Source: Pseudopelobacter sp964542535 (GTDB lineage: Bacteria; Desulfobacterota; Desulfuromonadia; Geobacterales; Pseudopelobacteraceae). From it: a DNA stretch of 64,000 bases. A program made the translations under genes and the position numbers. Each line of letters opens with the position of its first letter. Position 1 is the first letter of the stretch. The stretch spans positions 1-64,000 of the forward strand of contig CAZIUE010000009.1 in assembly GCA_964542535.1 (NCBI GenBank), given 5' to 3'. The notes under the pieces were generated by a model. The model was given only the letters and a program-made list of their open reading frames with translations, was not told the origin of the DNA and made no database searches. Positions 6,476 to 15,760 of this stretch are shown here, one piece after another.

Positions 6476-8956
6476 ATGAATCTTCTCGCCGTAGAAAAAC
6501 CGGCCCGCTACATGGGCGACGAAATGGGCTCCATCCGCAAGGAGACGGCCGAACTGCGTGTTGCCCTGGCCTTCCCCGATGTGTACGAGGTGGGGATGAG
6601 CCACCTGGGGCTGCGCATCCTCTACCGGGTGCTCAACGAGATGGAGGGGGTGGCTGCCGAGCGGGTCTTCGCCCCCTGGCCCGATATGGAACTCCGGATG
6701 GGGGAAGAAGGGTGCCAGCTGGCCACCCTGGAGACCGCCACCCCCCTGGCCCAGTGCGGCATCGTCGCCTTTACCCTGCAGTACGAACTCTCCTACACCA
6801 ACATCCTCAACATGATACGCCTGGCCGGGATTCCGCTGCTGGCGGCGGAACGGGACGATTCCTGCCCGCTCGTACTGGCCGGCGGCCCCTGCGCCTACAA
6901 CCCGGAGCCGCTGGCCCCCTTCTTCGACGCGGTGCTGCTGGGGGACGGCGAGGAGGCCATCATCGAGATCGCCGAGGCGGTGCGCGCATCCCGCAAGAGC
7001 GGCGAGTCGCGGGCGGATCTACTGGAGCGGCTCTCCCGCATCCAGGGAGTCTACATCCCCTCCTTCTTCCAACCGCGCTACAATGACGACGGCACCATCG
7101 CCGGGATGGACATCCTCAGGGGAGAACAATCCCGCGTCCGGCGCCGTTTTCTGGCCGACCTGGACACCGCCCCCTACCCCACGGAGCCGGTGGTCCCCTT
7201 CATGAAGACGGTGCACGACCGGGTGGCAGTGGAGATCGCCCGCGGCTGTACCCGCGGCTGCCGCTTCTGCCAGGCCGGCTACATCTACCGCCCCTTGCGG
7301 GAACGTTCACCCCTCACCATCCTGAAACTGGTGGAAAAAACCCTGGCCGCCACCGGCTATGACGAGGTTTCCCTCCTTTCCCTTTCCAGCGGCGACTACT
7401 CCTGCGTGTCACCGCTGATCACCCTGCTGATGAAGCGTTACGCAAGCGAACGCATCGCCCTGTCCCTCCCCTCCCTGCGGGTCGGCACCCTCACCGACGA
7501 CCTGATCAGCGAGATCAAGAAGGTGCGCAAGACCGGCTTCACCCTGGCCCCCGAGGCGGGGAGCGAGCGGCTGCGGCGGGTGATCAACAAGGGAATCAGC
7601 GAAGACGACCTGGTGGAGACCGCTTTCAACGTCTACGGCGCGGGCTGGCGCTCCATCAAACTCTACTTCATGATCGGCCTCCCCACCGAGACGGACGAGG
7701 ACGTGGAACAGATCTCCACCCTGGCCCGCCGGGTCAAGGACCAGGCCAAGCGCGCCGGCACCTCCGGCGAGGTGGGGGTTTCGGTGAGCAGCTTCGTCCC
7801 CAAGGCCCACACCCCCTTCCAGTGGGAGCCTCAGATCTCCTTGGAGCGCATCCGGGAACTCCAGTACCAGCTGCACCTGGATCTCAAAAAGCGCAAGCTC
7901 AACTTCAAGTGGCAGGACGCGGCCCTCTCCTTCATGGAGGGGGTCTTTGCCCGGGGAGACCGCCGTCTGGCGCCGGTACTGGCCCGGGCCGTGGAGCTGG
8001 GGTGCCGCTTCGACGGTTGGGGCGACCACTTCAAGATGGAACTCTGGATGCAGGCCTTCCGGGAATGCGGCATCCAGCCGGAATGGTACCTGCGCGCCAG
8101 GGACCTGGACGAGATCCTCCCCTGGCAGCACCTGGAGTGCGGCCTGACCCGGGAGTTCCTGCTGAAAGAGCGGGAACAGGCCCTGGCCGAGGCTGCCACG
8201 CCGGACTGCCGCGCGGGCCAGTGCAGCGCCTGCGGGGTCTGCGACTTCAAAGGCCTGAAGCCCCGGACCTTCCGGGATGCCCCGCTCCCCGCCACGGTCC
8301 GGGAACCGTTCGTCGGGGCGGCGAGCGACGCCGCCGGCAGGGTACGGATCCGTTTCGCCAAGCAGGGGGCCATGCGTTTCTTAAGCCACCTGGAGCTCCT
8401 GACCGTCTTCACCCGCGCCGTCAGCCGGGGGAACGTGCCGATCCTCTTCTCCCAGGGGTTCCATCCCCACCCCCGCTTCTCCTTTGCCACGGCGACCTCC
8501 GTGGGGGTGGAGTCCGAGGCCGAGTACCTGGATATGTTCATCACTCCCGGCATCTCCGCCCAGGAGATCAGTGAGCGGCTGAACCGGGTCCTGCCCCGGG
8601 GACTGCGGGTTCTGGAGGCGCGGCTGATTCCGCCCAAGTCCCCTTCGCTCTCCACCCTGATCGAGAGCACCCGCTACCGCATCACCCTGGATGAAAGCTG
8701 GGCCGGCCGGCTTCCGAAGCTGTGCACGTCCTTCCTAAGCCGGGAGAGTTTCGTCATCCAGCGCAGAAAGAAGGGGGACGTGCAGGACATCGACCTGCGC
8801 CGGGAACTGACCGAACTTGCGCCGAACGGCTCCACCCTGGAGCTGACCTCAGGCCGGGGCAAGGCCCTGGAGTTCGTCCGGGCCATCACCGGCGACGAGT
8901 CGCTGCGGGGAGAGGATATCCGGGTCGAGAAGCTTGAGGTCATCTTCTCCGCCTGA
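6476..8956 (+). CDS. TIGR03960-type radical SAM protein with C-terminal DUF2344
   Basis: This 826-residue protein begins MNLLAVEKPARYMGDE, the usual start of this family; the open frame extends further upstream but over the tRNA antisense, so that part is rejected. Residues ~1-200 resemble a B12-binding-like domain (AFPDVYEVGMSHLGLRILY). Residues ~230-500 are a radical-SAM domain with the CTRGCRFCQAG cluster motif (CxxxCxxC). A short Cys motif follows (CRAGQCSACGVCDF, about residue 575-590), then a DUF2344 domain (MRFLSHLELLTVF to the end). The gene commonly sits directly upstream of ribonuclease G and the L21/L27 genes in this lineage, as it does here. A role in RNA or ribosome modification is often suspected but the substrate is not known. 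Confidence 0.92.
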   Translation: MNLLAVEKPARYMGDEMGSIRKETAELRVALAFPDVYEVGMSHLGLRILYRVLNEMEGVAAERVFAPWPDMELRMGEEGCQLATLETATPLAQCGIVAFTLQYELSYTNILNMIRLAGIPLLAAERDDSCPLVLAGGPCAYNPEPLAPFFDAVLLGDGEEAIIEIAEAVRASRKSGESRADLLERLSRIQGVYIPSFFQPRYNDDGTIAGMDILRGEQSRVRRRFLADLDTAPYPTEPVVPFMKTVHDRVAVEIARGCTRGCRFCQAGYIYRPLRERSPLTILKLVEKTLAATGYDEVSLLSLSSGDYSCVSPLITLLMKRYASERIALSLPSLRVGTLTDDLISEIKKVRKTGFTLAPEAGSERLRRVINKGISEDDLVETAFNVYGAGWRSIKLYFMIGLPTETDEDVEQISTLARRVKDQAKRAGTSGEVGVSVSSFVPKAHTPFQWEPQISLERIRELQYQLHLDLKKRKLNFKWQDAALSFMEGVFARGDRRLAPVLARAVELGCRFDGWGDHFKMELWMQAFRECGIQPEWYLRARDLDEILPWQHLECGLTREFLLKEREQALAEAATPDCRAGQCSACGVCDFKGLKPRTFRDAPLPATVREPFVGAASDAAGRVRIRFAKQGAMRFLSHLELLTVFTRAVSRGNVPILFSQGFHPHPRFSFATATSVGVESEAEYLDMFITPGISAQEISERLNRVLPRGLRVLEARLIPPKSPSLSTLIESTRYRITLDESWAGRLPKLCTSFLSRESFVIQRRKKGDVQDIDLRRELTELAPNGSTLELTSGRGKALEFVRAITGDESLRGEDIRVEKLEVIFSA

Positions 8957-9235
8957 GCCGTTACACCCGGGCTGACGGATGCAACGCCGGTGGCGGCACG
9001 ATCCCGGCCCTTTCAGGTACTCCGGCAGTCGGCGCCACGGTTTCAGATCAAATAGGCGGTTGACCACGGATGGATATGGATAACCACGCATACATCGGCA
9101 TGATGCCCACGAAATGACGGAGAAAGTCGTCCCGACCGGCTCGCCCCGCTCATCCGCGGTTATCCCCCCTGTCCGAGTTTCAACCGCTTTTTACAGGTTA
9201 AAACGCTTACATCGACATACAGAAGGGGTTTTTCC

Positions 9236-10759
9236 ATGGCAACAGAGCTGGTCATCAATGCCGCATCCCATGAGACCCGCATCGCTCTGATCGAGAACGG
9301 CACCATCGCCGAGCTGCACATCGAGCGGACCCGGGAAAAGGGGATCATCGGCAATATCTATAAGGGAAAGGTGATCCGGGTGCTTCCCGGCATGCAGGCC
9401 GCCTTCGTGGATATCGGCCTGGAGAAGGCGGCGTTCCTGTACGTGGCGGACGTATTCGACGCCATCGAGGAGTACGAGTCGCTCCTCTATAACGGCAAGA
9501 AGGAACACGAACCGGGAACCGGGCAGCTGCCGGACGGGCAGCCGGACTTCAAGCCGCTGCACCCCATCGAGGAGCTGCTCCAGGAGGGCCAGGAGCTCCT
9601 GGTGCAGATCTCCAAGGAGCCCATCGGCACCAAGGGGGCCCGCATCACCTCCCACATCTCCCTTCCGGGGCGTCACCTGGTGTACATGCCCACCGTGGAC
9701 CACGTGGGGATCTCCCGCCGCATCGAGGACGAGCACGAGCGCGAACGGCTGCGCGAGGCGGTGGAACGGCTCAAGCAGCCCGGCTCAGGCTACATCGTCA
9801 GGACGGTCTCCGAAGGAAAGAGCGAGGAAGACCTGCTCTCCGACATGCAGTACCTCTCCACGCTGTGGGGCGAGATCACCAAGCGCAAGGAAAGCGCGCC
9901 GGTCCCCTCCCTGATCCACTCGGACCTGGACGTAATCCAGAAGGTGGTGCGGGACATTGTCACCGAACAGGTGGACACGATCATCGTCGATTCCAAACCG
10001 GACTACGACCGCATCGTGCAGTTCATCACCACCTTCATGCCCAAGATGAAGTACTCCATCGAGCTCTACGACGACGAGGAGCCGATCTTCGACCACTTCG
10101 GCCTGGAGGTGGAGATCAGCCGCGCCCTGGGGCGCAAGGTATGGCTCAAGTCGGGAGGCTACATCATCATCGAGCAGACCGAGGCCCTGACCGCCATCGA
10201 CGTCAATACCGGCCGTTTCGTGGGAAAGCACAACCTGGAGGACACCATCCTCAAGACCAACCTGGAGGCGGTCAAGGAGATCGCCTACCAGTTGCGTCTG
10301 CGCAACATCGGCGGCATCATCATCATCGACTTCATCGACATGGAGAAGGAGGTCAACCGGGACAAGGTCTTCACCGCCCTGGAGGAGACGCTCAAGGGCG
10401 ACAAGTCCAAGACCAACATCCTCAAGATTTCCGAGCTGGGGCTGGTGGAAATGACCAGAAAACGGGTGCGGGAGAGCATCGGCCGCATGATGTGCGAGCC
10501 GTGCTCCTACTGCGAGGGACGCGGCTACATCAAATCCAAGACCACCGTCTGCCACGAGATCTTCCGCGAATTGCGGCGGGAGATGCTGGACAACCGCGGC
10601 ACCAAGGCCATGGTATCGGTGAACCCCCAGGTGGCCGACCTGTTGTACGACGAGGAGCGGCGCGGGCTGGAGGAGCTGGAAAAGAAGTTCAGGATGCGCA
10701 TCACCGTTCGCGCCAAGCCCGGCTTCCACCAGGAGCAGTTCGAGATCGTCATCAGCTGA
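9236..10759 (+). CDS. rng: ribonuclease G / E family endoribonuclease
   Basis: This 507-residue RNase E/G family enzyme processes rRNA and mRNA in the cytoplasm. An N-terminal S1 RNA-binding domain (IIGNIYKGKVIRVLPGMQAAFVDIG, residues ~35-130) is interrupted by a charged insert. The catalytic domain contains the metal-binding aspartates in AIDVNTGRFVG (about residue 325) and IIIIDFIDM (about residue 360). A Zn-link-like motif CEPCSYCEGRG lies at about residue 420. It lacks the long degradosome scaffold of RNase E, so RNase G is the better name. The ATG has an AGAAGGGG ribosome site 7-8 nt upstream. It is followed by rplU-rpmA, which have their own promoter. Confidence 0.93.
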   Translation: MATELVINAASHETRIALIENGTIAELHIERTREKGIIGNIYKGKVIRVLPGMQAAFVDIGLEKAAFLYVADVFDAIEEYESLLYNGKKEHEPGTGQLPDGQPDFKPLHPIEELLQEGQELLVQISKEPIGTKGARITSHISLPGRHLVYMPTVDHVGISRRIEDEHERERLREAVERLKQPGSGYIVRTVSEGKSEEDLLSDMQYLSTLWGEITKRKESAPVPSLIHSDLDVIQKVVRDIVTEQVDTIIVDSKPDYDRIVQFITTFMPKMKYSIELYDDEEPIFDHFGLEVEISRALGRKVWLKSGGYIIIEQTEALTAIDVNTGRFVGKHNLEDTILKTNLEAVKEIAYQLRLRNIGGIIIIDFIDMEKEVNRDKVFTALEETLKGDKSKTNILKISELGLVEMTRKRVRESIGRMMCEPCSYCEGRGYIKSKTTVCHEIFRELRREMLDNRGTKAMVSVNPQVADLLYDEERRGLEELEKKFRMRITVRAKPGFHQEQFEIVIS

Positions 10760-10795
10760 CGCTCGGCCATGGCTGAGGTAAAACCAACTTTTCGC

Positions 10796-10824
10796 TTGAC
10801 TTGCGGCCTTTTGGTCTCTATAGT
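10796..10824 (+). promoter_or_regulatory. sigma-70 promoter for rplU-rpmA
   Basis: TTGACT (10796-10801) and TATAGT (10819-10824) are separated by exactly 17 nt, close to the housekeeping consensus. They end 39 nt upstream of the rplU start codon and lie after the rng stop, so the ribosomal genes can be transcribed independently of rng. Confidence 0.75.
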
Positions 10825-10863
10825 TCAAAACTCTTTTAAAAATGATGCGCATGGAGAAATGAT

Positions 10864-11172
10864 ATGTACGCGGTTATCAAGACTGGTGGCAAACAATATA
10901 AAGTGGCCGAAGGCGAATTCCTCAAGGTTGAGAAGCTTGTCGGCGAAGTGGGCGACAGCATCGAATTCGGCGAGATTCTGATGATTGGCGGCGAAAAGAC
11001 CGTGGTCGGCGCACCGCACGTGGCAGGCGCCACGGTAACCGCCCGCATCGCCGTTCAGGGCAAGGACAAGAAGATTCTCGTGTTCAAGTCCAAGCGGCGC
11101 AAGGGAACCCGCAAACTGCGCGGTCACCGTCAGCACAAGACCGTGCTCAAGATCGAGAAAATCAGCGCATAA
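10864..11172 (+). CDS. rplU: 50S ribosomal protein L21
   Basis: At 102 residues this is full length for bacterial L21. It begins MYAVIKTGGKQYKVAEG and ends with the conserved KSKRRKGTRKLRGHRQHKTVLKIEKI tail that contacts 23S rRNA. The start is set by the conserved N-terminus. It is followed 27 nt later by rpmA, the usual partner. Confidence 0.98.
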   Translation: MYAVIKTGGKQYKVAEGEFLKVEKLVGEVGDSIEFGEILMIGGEKTVVGAPHVAGATVTARIAVQGKDKKILVFKSKRRKGTRKLRGHRQHKTVLKIEKISA

Positions 11173-11199
11173 TCACATCGTTTCCCAGGAGTCAGGAAA

Positions 11200-11454
11200 A
11201 TGGCACATAAGAAAGCAGGCGGAAGTTCACGTAACGGCAGGGACTCGAAAGGCCAGCGTCTCGGCTGCAAGAAATTCGGCGGCGAAACCGTCAAGGCAGG
11301 CAACATCATCTATCGTCAGCGTGGAACCCAGATCCACCCGGGCAACAACGTGGGTTGCGGCAAGGACTACACCCTGTTCGCGCTGATCGAGGGGATCGTG
11401 ACCTTTGAGCGCATGGGTCGCGACCGCAAGAAGGTTTCCGTTTACCCCAACTAG
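11200..11454 (+). CDS. rpmA: 50S ribosomal protein L27
   Basis: This 84-residue L27 begins MAHKKAGGSSRNGRDSKGQRLG and contains the QRGTQIHPGNNVGCGKDYTLFA core. The N-terminal tail reaches toward the peptidyl-transferase centre. There is no processed leader of the Firmicutes type. It has a good ribosome site (CAGGAG) and is followed by a strong terminator. In many relatives obg follows rpmA; here the next gene is convergent and obg is not seen. Confidence 0.98.
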   Translation: MAHKKAGGSSRNGRDSKGQRLGCKKFGGETVKAGNIIYRQRGTQIHPGNNVGCGKDYTLFALIEGIVTFERMGRDRKKVSVYPN

Positions 11455-11479
11455 TAATCCGCTCCAACACGACACGCAG

Positions 11480-11510
11480 AGCCCGGATGATTCGTCTTCC
11501 GGGCTTTTTT
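11480..11510 (+). terminator. intrinsic terminator after rpmA
   Basis: AGCCCGG pairs with CCGGGCT around a 12-nt loop and is followed by six T's, 26 nt after the rpmA stop codon. Confidence 0.9.
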
Positions 11511-11525
11511 GCGTTCATCTTTCCC

Positions 11526-12494
11526 TCAGAACAGGGACTGCTGACCACTCCCCGTCTCCTCCGCGGGCGTGACGGCCGACCGCTCCACCGTATAGTCGCC
11601 GATCAGGGCCGATCCTGTTGGGTCGTGCCTCTCCAGGTTGGCGGCGATCGCCTTCAGGCTGGAATTGGCATAGCAGTAGGCGCACTGAAAGGGGCAGCTG
11701 TTGTAGGCCCCCATATCCACCGACAGGGCACAGCCGCACTCCTTGCGTTGATAGGTATCCTTGGCAAACCTCCCGCTACCGCCGAACAGCTCCCATAGCA
11801 ATGCGGCGTCGATACAGCGGCCGTGCCTGATGCCGACCTCCTGAAGCTCCTCCCCTTCGGCGCAGGAGAAAAGCTCCATGCCGTTCTCCGCGGCGCATGC
11901 CCGCATATGCTTCAACAGTTCCCAGCGTCCCCCCCTGAACTCTTCCCCCCTGATGTCTTGGATTACGATCCCCTGCTCCTGTTGGATGCCCCTGAGACGG
12001 CCCCTGGCCTTGCCGTAGAAGTCCAGGAAGCTGAACATGACCCGTCGGGTAGTGCCGCGCAACTCCGTGGCCATACGGCCGAACATCTCCCGGTGGTACT
12101 CCAGGGGGGTGCAGCTGCTCAAGATCAGCGGGTCGTAGCGCCAGACCAGCCGGCAAGGACCGATCATCTCCCCCAGGGTGCGGAAGGTATGGATCCGCTC
12201 CTCAAGGGGCGGCAGGTTGGGCTCGAAGGACTTTTCATAGGGATTGAGGGTGAACTGGACGTAGTAGTTGAGTCCCCGCTGATCCAGTTCCGCCAGGAAG
12301 GGGATCAGCGGCCTCGGGTTCTTGGTCCAGAAGACGATGGCGTCCACGTCGTGTGGTCTCAGGCTGACCGCTTTGACCTGCCGGTGGTTGAAGGGGTTGA
12401 CACTGAGGAAAAAGCCCTGGCGCACCCGTTCCATGAACCAGGGAGTGTAGAAGGCCGGGATGTCGGTGCGCCTGCTGGCGGAGATGATGGGCAT
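11526..12494 (-). CDS. DUF1848 family protein with C-terminal radical-SAM-like Cys motif
   Basis: This 322-residue protein (ATG at 12494; a start at 12515 is also possible) begins MPIISASRRTDIPAFY, diagnostic of DUF1848. The body carries FWTKNPRPLIP, YYVQFTLNPY and RYDPLILS motifs like a TIM-barrel radical-SAM fold (spore photoproduct lyase-like). The CxxxCxxC cluster motif (CPFQCAYCYA) lies near the C-terminus (about residue 270) instead of the N-terminus. A preceding ECGC pair may add another ligand. The substrate is unknown. It is monocistronic and convergent with rpmA. Confidence 0.85.
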   Translation of the reverse strand: MPIISASRRTDIPAFYTPWFMERVRQGFFLSVNPFNHRQVKAVSLRPHDVDAIVFWTKNPRPLIPFLAELDQRGLNYYVQFTLNPYEKSFEPNLPPLEERIHTFRTLGEMIGPCRLVWRYDPLILSSCTPLEYHREMFGRMATELRGTTRRVMFSFLDFYGKARGRLRGIQQEQGIVIQDIRGEEFRGGRWELLKHMRACAAENGMELFSCAEGEELQEVGIRHGRCIDAALLWELFGGSGRFAKDTYQRKECGCALSVDMGAYNSCPFQCAYCYANSSLKAIAANLERHDPTGSALIGDYTVERSAVTPAEETGSGQQSLF

Positions 12495-12586
12495 GTAGTC
12501 TTTCCTGACATCCAAAAGCAGACAAAGGGATTTGCGCCGGGATCAGTCTGTTTCACCAGGAAAGCGACCGACAGGGGAGAGTGCGC

Positions 12587-13600
12587 TCACAGTCCCTCGA
12601 TGCGCTCTCCCCTGCGCAGGGCGTTGCGCACCGCCTGGAGGCAGTTGTCCATCTCCTCGAAACGGGAGAGGTTGGCCCGCTCGACATCGCTGGTCTCCAG
12701 GATACGGGAGATGCCGCCGTTTCTGATCACCAGACGACGGTCCCCCATGAGTGCCAGGACCGGGTCGTGGGTGGCCATGAGCACGATCTTCCGCTTGTCC
12801 ACCAGGGTGCGCACCGCCCGCTTGCGATCGATGCCGGCGTTTTCGATCTCGTCGATCAGTACGATGGGGGAGCTGCTCAGACAGGAGGTGTCGGCGATCA
12901 TCAGGGCCCGGGACTGGCCACCGGAGAGGGAAGTGACCGGCGTAGACGGGGAGAACGTCTCGCCCGCCAGGTCATTGGCCAGACCGATGATGGTTGACGT
13001 AACTCCGGCCACATCTTCCACCATGCGGCTCTCGGCGTGCATGGCGACGAACTCCTCAACGCACATGTCCATGACGAAGTTCATGTTCTGGGAGAGCTGG
13101 GCCACCAGCTTGTGGTCAATGGAGAAACGTTTCCCGGCCTCCGGCGCCTGACCGTTAATCAGGATGACCCGGCCGGTGGGACTGTCCCCCTGGGCCATCC
13201 ATTCGATGTCGGCCAGGAGCCGGCTTTTTCCCGAGCCGGTGGGGCCGACGATGCTGATCACCTCCCCCGGCCTGACGGTCAGTTCCAGCGACTCCCGGTT
13301 GCCGTCCTTGTCGTGCCCCCCCCGGATGGTGACCGACTCCACCCCCTGGTTGAGGCGGGCGCTCTTCAGGCCATCCATCAGCCGGACAAAGGCGGCAAAG
13401 CGCTCGCCGAGCTCGCTGCGCTCGATGCCCAGGTCCTCCAGCAGATCGGTGTCAAGGGAGGCGAAGAAGTCGGCCGTACTCTCCCCCTCGGCGGGGAGGT
13501 CGAGCCCCAGGCTGGCGAAGAAGTCCCGCAGGTTCGGCTCGTTTCGTAGCAGCTCTCCGCCGTTCACGGCCAGCAGGGTGGTGACGCGGTCGCCGCTCAT
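12587..13600 (-). CDS. orphan ABC-type ATPase with N-terminal helical extension
   Basis: This 337-residue protein has an unusual N-terminal region (residues ~1-80; ELLRNEPNLRDFFASLGLDLP and DLLEDLGI) that looks like a small helical domain related in pattern to DUF1858/DUF542. A complete ABC nucleotide-binding domain follows: Walker A GPTGSGKS (about residue 118), signature LSGGQSRA, Walker B IVLIDE and switch histidine MATHD. No membrane subunit is encoded nearby, so it is unlikely to be an ordinary importer ATPase. It is the last gene of a tightly coupled trio, with a 4-nt overlap to the GTPase gene. Inference: it drives a conformational or cofactor-handling step with the two upstream products. 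Confidence 0.75.
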   Translation of the reverse strand: MSGDRVTTLLAVNGGELLRNEPNLRDFFASLGLDLPAEGESTADFFASLDTDLLEDLGIERSELGERFAAFVRLMDGLKSARLNQGVESVTIRGGHDKDGNRESLELTVRPGEVISIVGPTGSGKSRLLADIEWMAQGDSPTGRVILINGQAPEAGKRFSIDHKLVAQLSQNMNFVMDMCVEEFVAMHAESRMVEDVAGVTSTIIGLANDLAGETFSPSTPVTSLSGGQSRALMIADTSCLSSSPIVLIDEIENAGIDRKRAVRTLVDKRKIVLMATHDPVLALMGDRRLVIRNGGISRILETSDVERANLSRFEEMDNCLQAVRNALRRGERIEGL

Positions 13601-14295
13601 GACGCTCCCCCCGGGAAATCCATCTTCCTGACGTTGCCCATCTGAAAGTCGCTGCCGATCCTGCGCTGCCCCAGGCAGTAGGAGCAGAGCGCCGCCGGCA
13701 TACTGAAACGCAGCAGCCTCCCCTCCAGCCCATCAGTTTCAGGTGCGCTCATCAAAAGCCTGCCCAGCTCGTGCCCCCCCTGGCCGGTCAGGCCGTTGAC
13801 CTGCAGGATGGTTGCCGGGCCATTGACCTGGCGCACCCGATAGGCGAAGACCTCCCGTTCGGCCTGGGAAACGATGTCCCCCTTGGTGATCACCACCAGG
13901 TCGGCCATCTTCAGCATGGGGCCGATCTTCCGAGGAGTATCCACGCCGCTCAGGTTGTCGATGACGCAGACCGCCAGCACCCCCTGGATGTGGGGAGCGC
14001 AGCGGTTGCACAGTCCGGCGCTCTCGATCACCAGCAGGTCGAAGCCGCTCTCCTCTCCCCAGGTCAGACAGTCTTCCGCATTGCTGACGAAGAAGTGGTC
14101 GGGGCAAAGGTTGCCGGATATGCCGGTGGTGACCGGGATCCCCTGTTTCTCGTACAGGGACTGATCCTGGGTGGAGAGGCTGTCGAACTTGACCACCCCC
14201 ACCCTGATCCCCTCCCCCATCAGCGAGGTCAGCGCCTTGATGGTGACGGCGGTCTTGCCCGACGACGGCGGGCCGGCCACGGTGACCAGCCTCAC
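13597..14295 (-). CDS. SIMIBI-class GTPase (HypB/UreG/CobW-like)
   Basis: This 232-residue protein opens with VTVAGPPSSGKT (P-loop at residues ~5-14). It has a metal-chaperone-type segment VIESAGLCNRCAPH (about residue 90), a DxxG-like VCVIDNLSGVD and a TKGD guanine-specificity motif (about residue 138). These are the marks of SIMIBI GTPases that insert Ni or Co or deliver cofactors. CNRC and, near the C-terminus, CSYC could bind metal; the second is not part of HypB or UreG. It overlaps both neighbours by 4 nt. No hydrogenase or urease gene is adjacent to explain it. Its client protein is unknown. Confidence 0.75.
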   Translation of the reverse strand: MRLVTVAGPPSSGKTAVTIKALTSLMGEGIRVGVVKFDSLSTQDQSLYEKQGIPVTTGISGNLCPDHFFVSNAEDCLTWGEESGFDLLVIESAGLCNRCAPHIQGVLAVCVIDNLSGVDTPRKIGPMLKMADLVVITKGDIVSQAEREVFAYRVRQVNGPATILQVNGLTGQGGHELGRLLMSAPETDGLEGRLLRFSMPAALCSYCLGQRRIGSDFQMGNVRKMDFPGGAS

Positions 14296-15500
14296 GGCGC
14301 CTCCCCCCGGAAGGAGGCCAGGAAGATGGCATTGGTCTCGGCGATCAGGCTCTTCAGATCGTTATTCTTGACGTACTCCCAGCCGATCCACTTGAAGCTG
14401 GAGTTCTCCGGCAGCCGGTTGTCAACCGCCGGGTGCAGGGCGGGGAAGGAGGCTCCGGCGCAGATGGCGGCCACCCGCGGGCCGATGAGGAAATCGATCA
14501 ACGGCCGCAGCCGTTCCTGCGCCTCATTCTTGACCAGCATAGTAACCGGGCTGACCAGGGCGCCATCCTCGGGCCAGACCACGCTGACCCTGTCGCGGTT
14601 TTTGATGGTGTTGGCGAAGAAGAGCGGCATGACGCTGATGGCAGGGGTCCCCTCCTGACCGCTGCCGGCGGCCTTGACCATCTGGGAGGGGTGCCATCCC
14701 CAGGCAACCGTGCGTCCCAGACTCTTAAGCCCCTCCTGGCCGAAATCCTTGTACAGGGAGAGCAGCAGGGTTTCGCAGAAGGTCCCCACCCGGTTGCCCC
14801 GGATGGCGACGCTCTTCTCGTACACCGGGTCCAGCAGGTCCTCCCAGCGCCGCGGGAGGGGGCGATTCCCCAGGCGGGTGTGGTCCACCACCGGCAGCAG
14901 CAGGTTCATGGCCAGCATGGTGTAGTGGCTATCCGGGTCCACCACCCCCAGGGGGGAGAGATGCCGGTCGCCGGAGGAGAGGTTGACAGCAGCGAAACAT
15001 CCGCTCTGGATGAAACGCCGCACAAAGCCGGGATGGTAGAAGCTGTTGAAACCAGGGGTGATGACGATGTCCGGCATCTCATCCACGCTCTGGAAATGAT
15101 CCGCGTAGTCGGCGTACTCGATCTGGTTGTTGGCGTTCCCCTCGACGCGGCAGCTGAGTCCGGCGCGCTGCTGGGGGTCAAGCTCCTCCAGGAAGCTGTT
15201 CACGGCCTCCTCCAGCGGCACCTTGAGGGGACAGGGGAGCAGGGCGAACAGGTCCAGGGGACGGGAAGGGGCTGAGCCCAGGGATTCGGCGTCGATGGCG
15301 TCACTCAGCAGAATGCGGAACGGTTCCGCGTTGATACCGGCAAACCGCAGGGCGGTGCGCAGGGTCAACGCCCGGCCAAAGATTTCCCGCACCTGCTGAT
15401 CGGCAAACAGGTGGAGACCGTTGGAGCGTAAAACCGGCACTGTCTCCGGGTGGCGAGACACAAGGTCATGGATGGTCAGGTCCAGCAGTGAGTCGGGCAT
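14292..15500 (-). CDS. DUF1858 domain fused to solute-binding-protein-like domain, no signal peptide
   Basis: This 402-residue protein is read from the ATG at 15500 (GAGGAA ribosome site). Residues ~1-65 match DUF1858 (LTIHDLVSRHPETVPVLRSNGLHLF). The rest resembles an iron/spermidine-type periplasmic binding protein (MPDIVITPGFNSFYHPGFVRRF, AWGWHPSQMVKAA, and a PLIDFLIGPRVAAIC end). There is no signal peptide or lipobox, so a cytoplasmic location is expected, which is odd for a binding protein. It is first in a three-gene operon with a GTPase and an ABC ATPase (ATGA overlap at 14292). Inference: it may bind a metal or anionic cofactor inside the cell. Confidence 0.72.
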   Translation of the reverse strand: MPDSLLDLTIHDLVSRHPETVPVLRSNGLHLFADQQVREIFGRALTLRTALRFAGINAEPFRILLSDAIDAESLGSAPSRPLDLFALLPCPLKVPLEEAVNSFLEELDPQQRAGLSCRVEGNANNQIEYADYADHFQSVDEMPDIVITPGFNSFYHPGFVRRFIQSGCFAAVNLSSGDRHLSPLGVVDPDSHYTMLAMNLLLPVVDHTRLGNRPLPRRWEDLLDPVYEKSVAIRGNRVGTFCETLLLSLYKDFGQEGLKSLGRTVAWGWHPSQMVKAAGSGQEGTPAISVMPLFFANTIKNRDRVSVVWPEDGALVSPVTMLVKNEAQERLRPLIDFLIGPRVAAICAGASFPALHPAVDNRLPENSSFKWIGWEYVKNNDLKSLIAETNAIFLASFRGEAP

Positions 15501-15699
15501 TGAGCGTTCCTCGGGTCGGTTACGGATCACAGGGTTCACAACCCTACATGCTCGCCCCATGCCAAAACGGCCAGCCACAAAATAATCGCGTTATCACAAT
15601 AACTTATGAATCACAACATTGCCGAGTCCCCGGGAGGTGTCGCATTTTTCGGCAGAAGATCCAGCGGCTGCGGCGAAACTGCCCATCATCCGCCCAAAG

Positions 15700-15728
15700 A
15701 AAAAGGGCCACGACTCTAGCCGTGGCCC
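15700..15728 (-). terminator. intrinsic terminator after gap
   Basis: GGGCCACG and CGTGGCCC pair around an 8-nt loop. On the minus strand the stem is followed by TTTTTCTTT, 33 nt after the gap stop codon. Confidence 0.8.
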
Positions 15729-15760
15729 CACAGACACACTATCTGAAAGCGCGCATCAGC

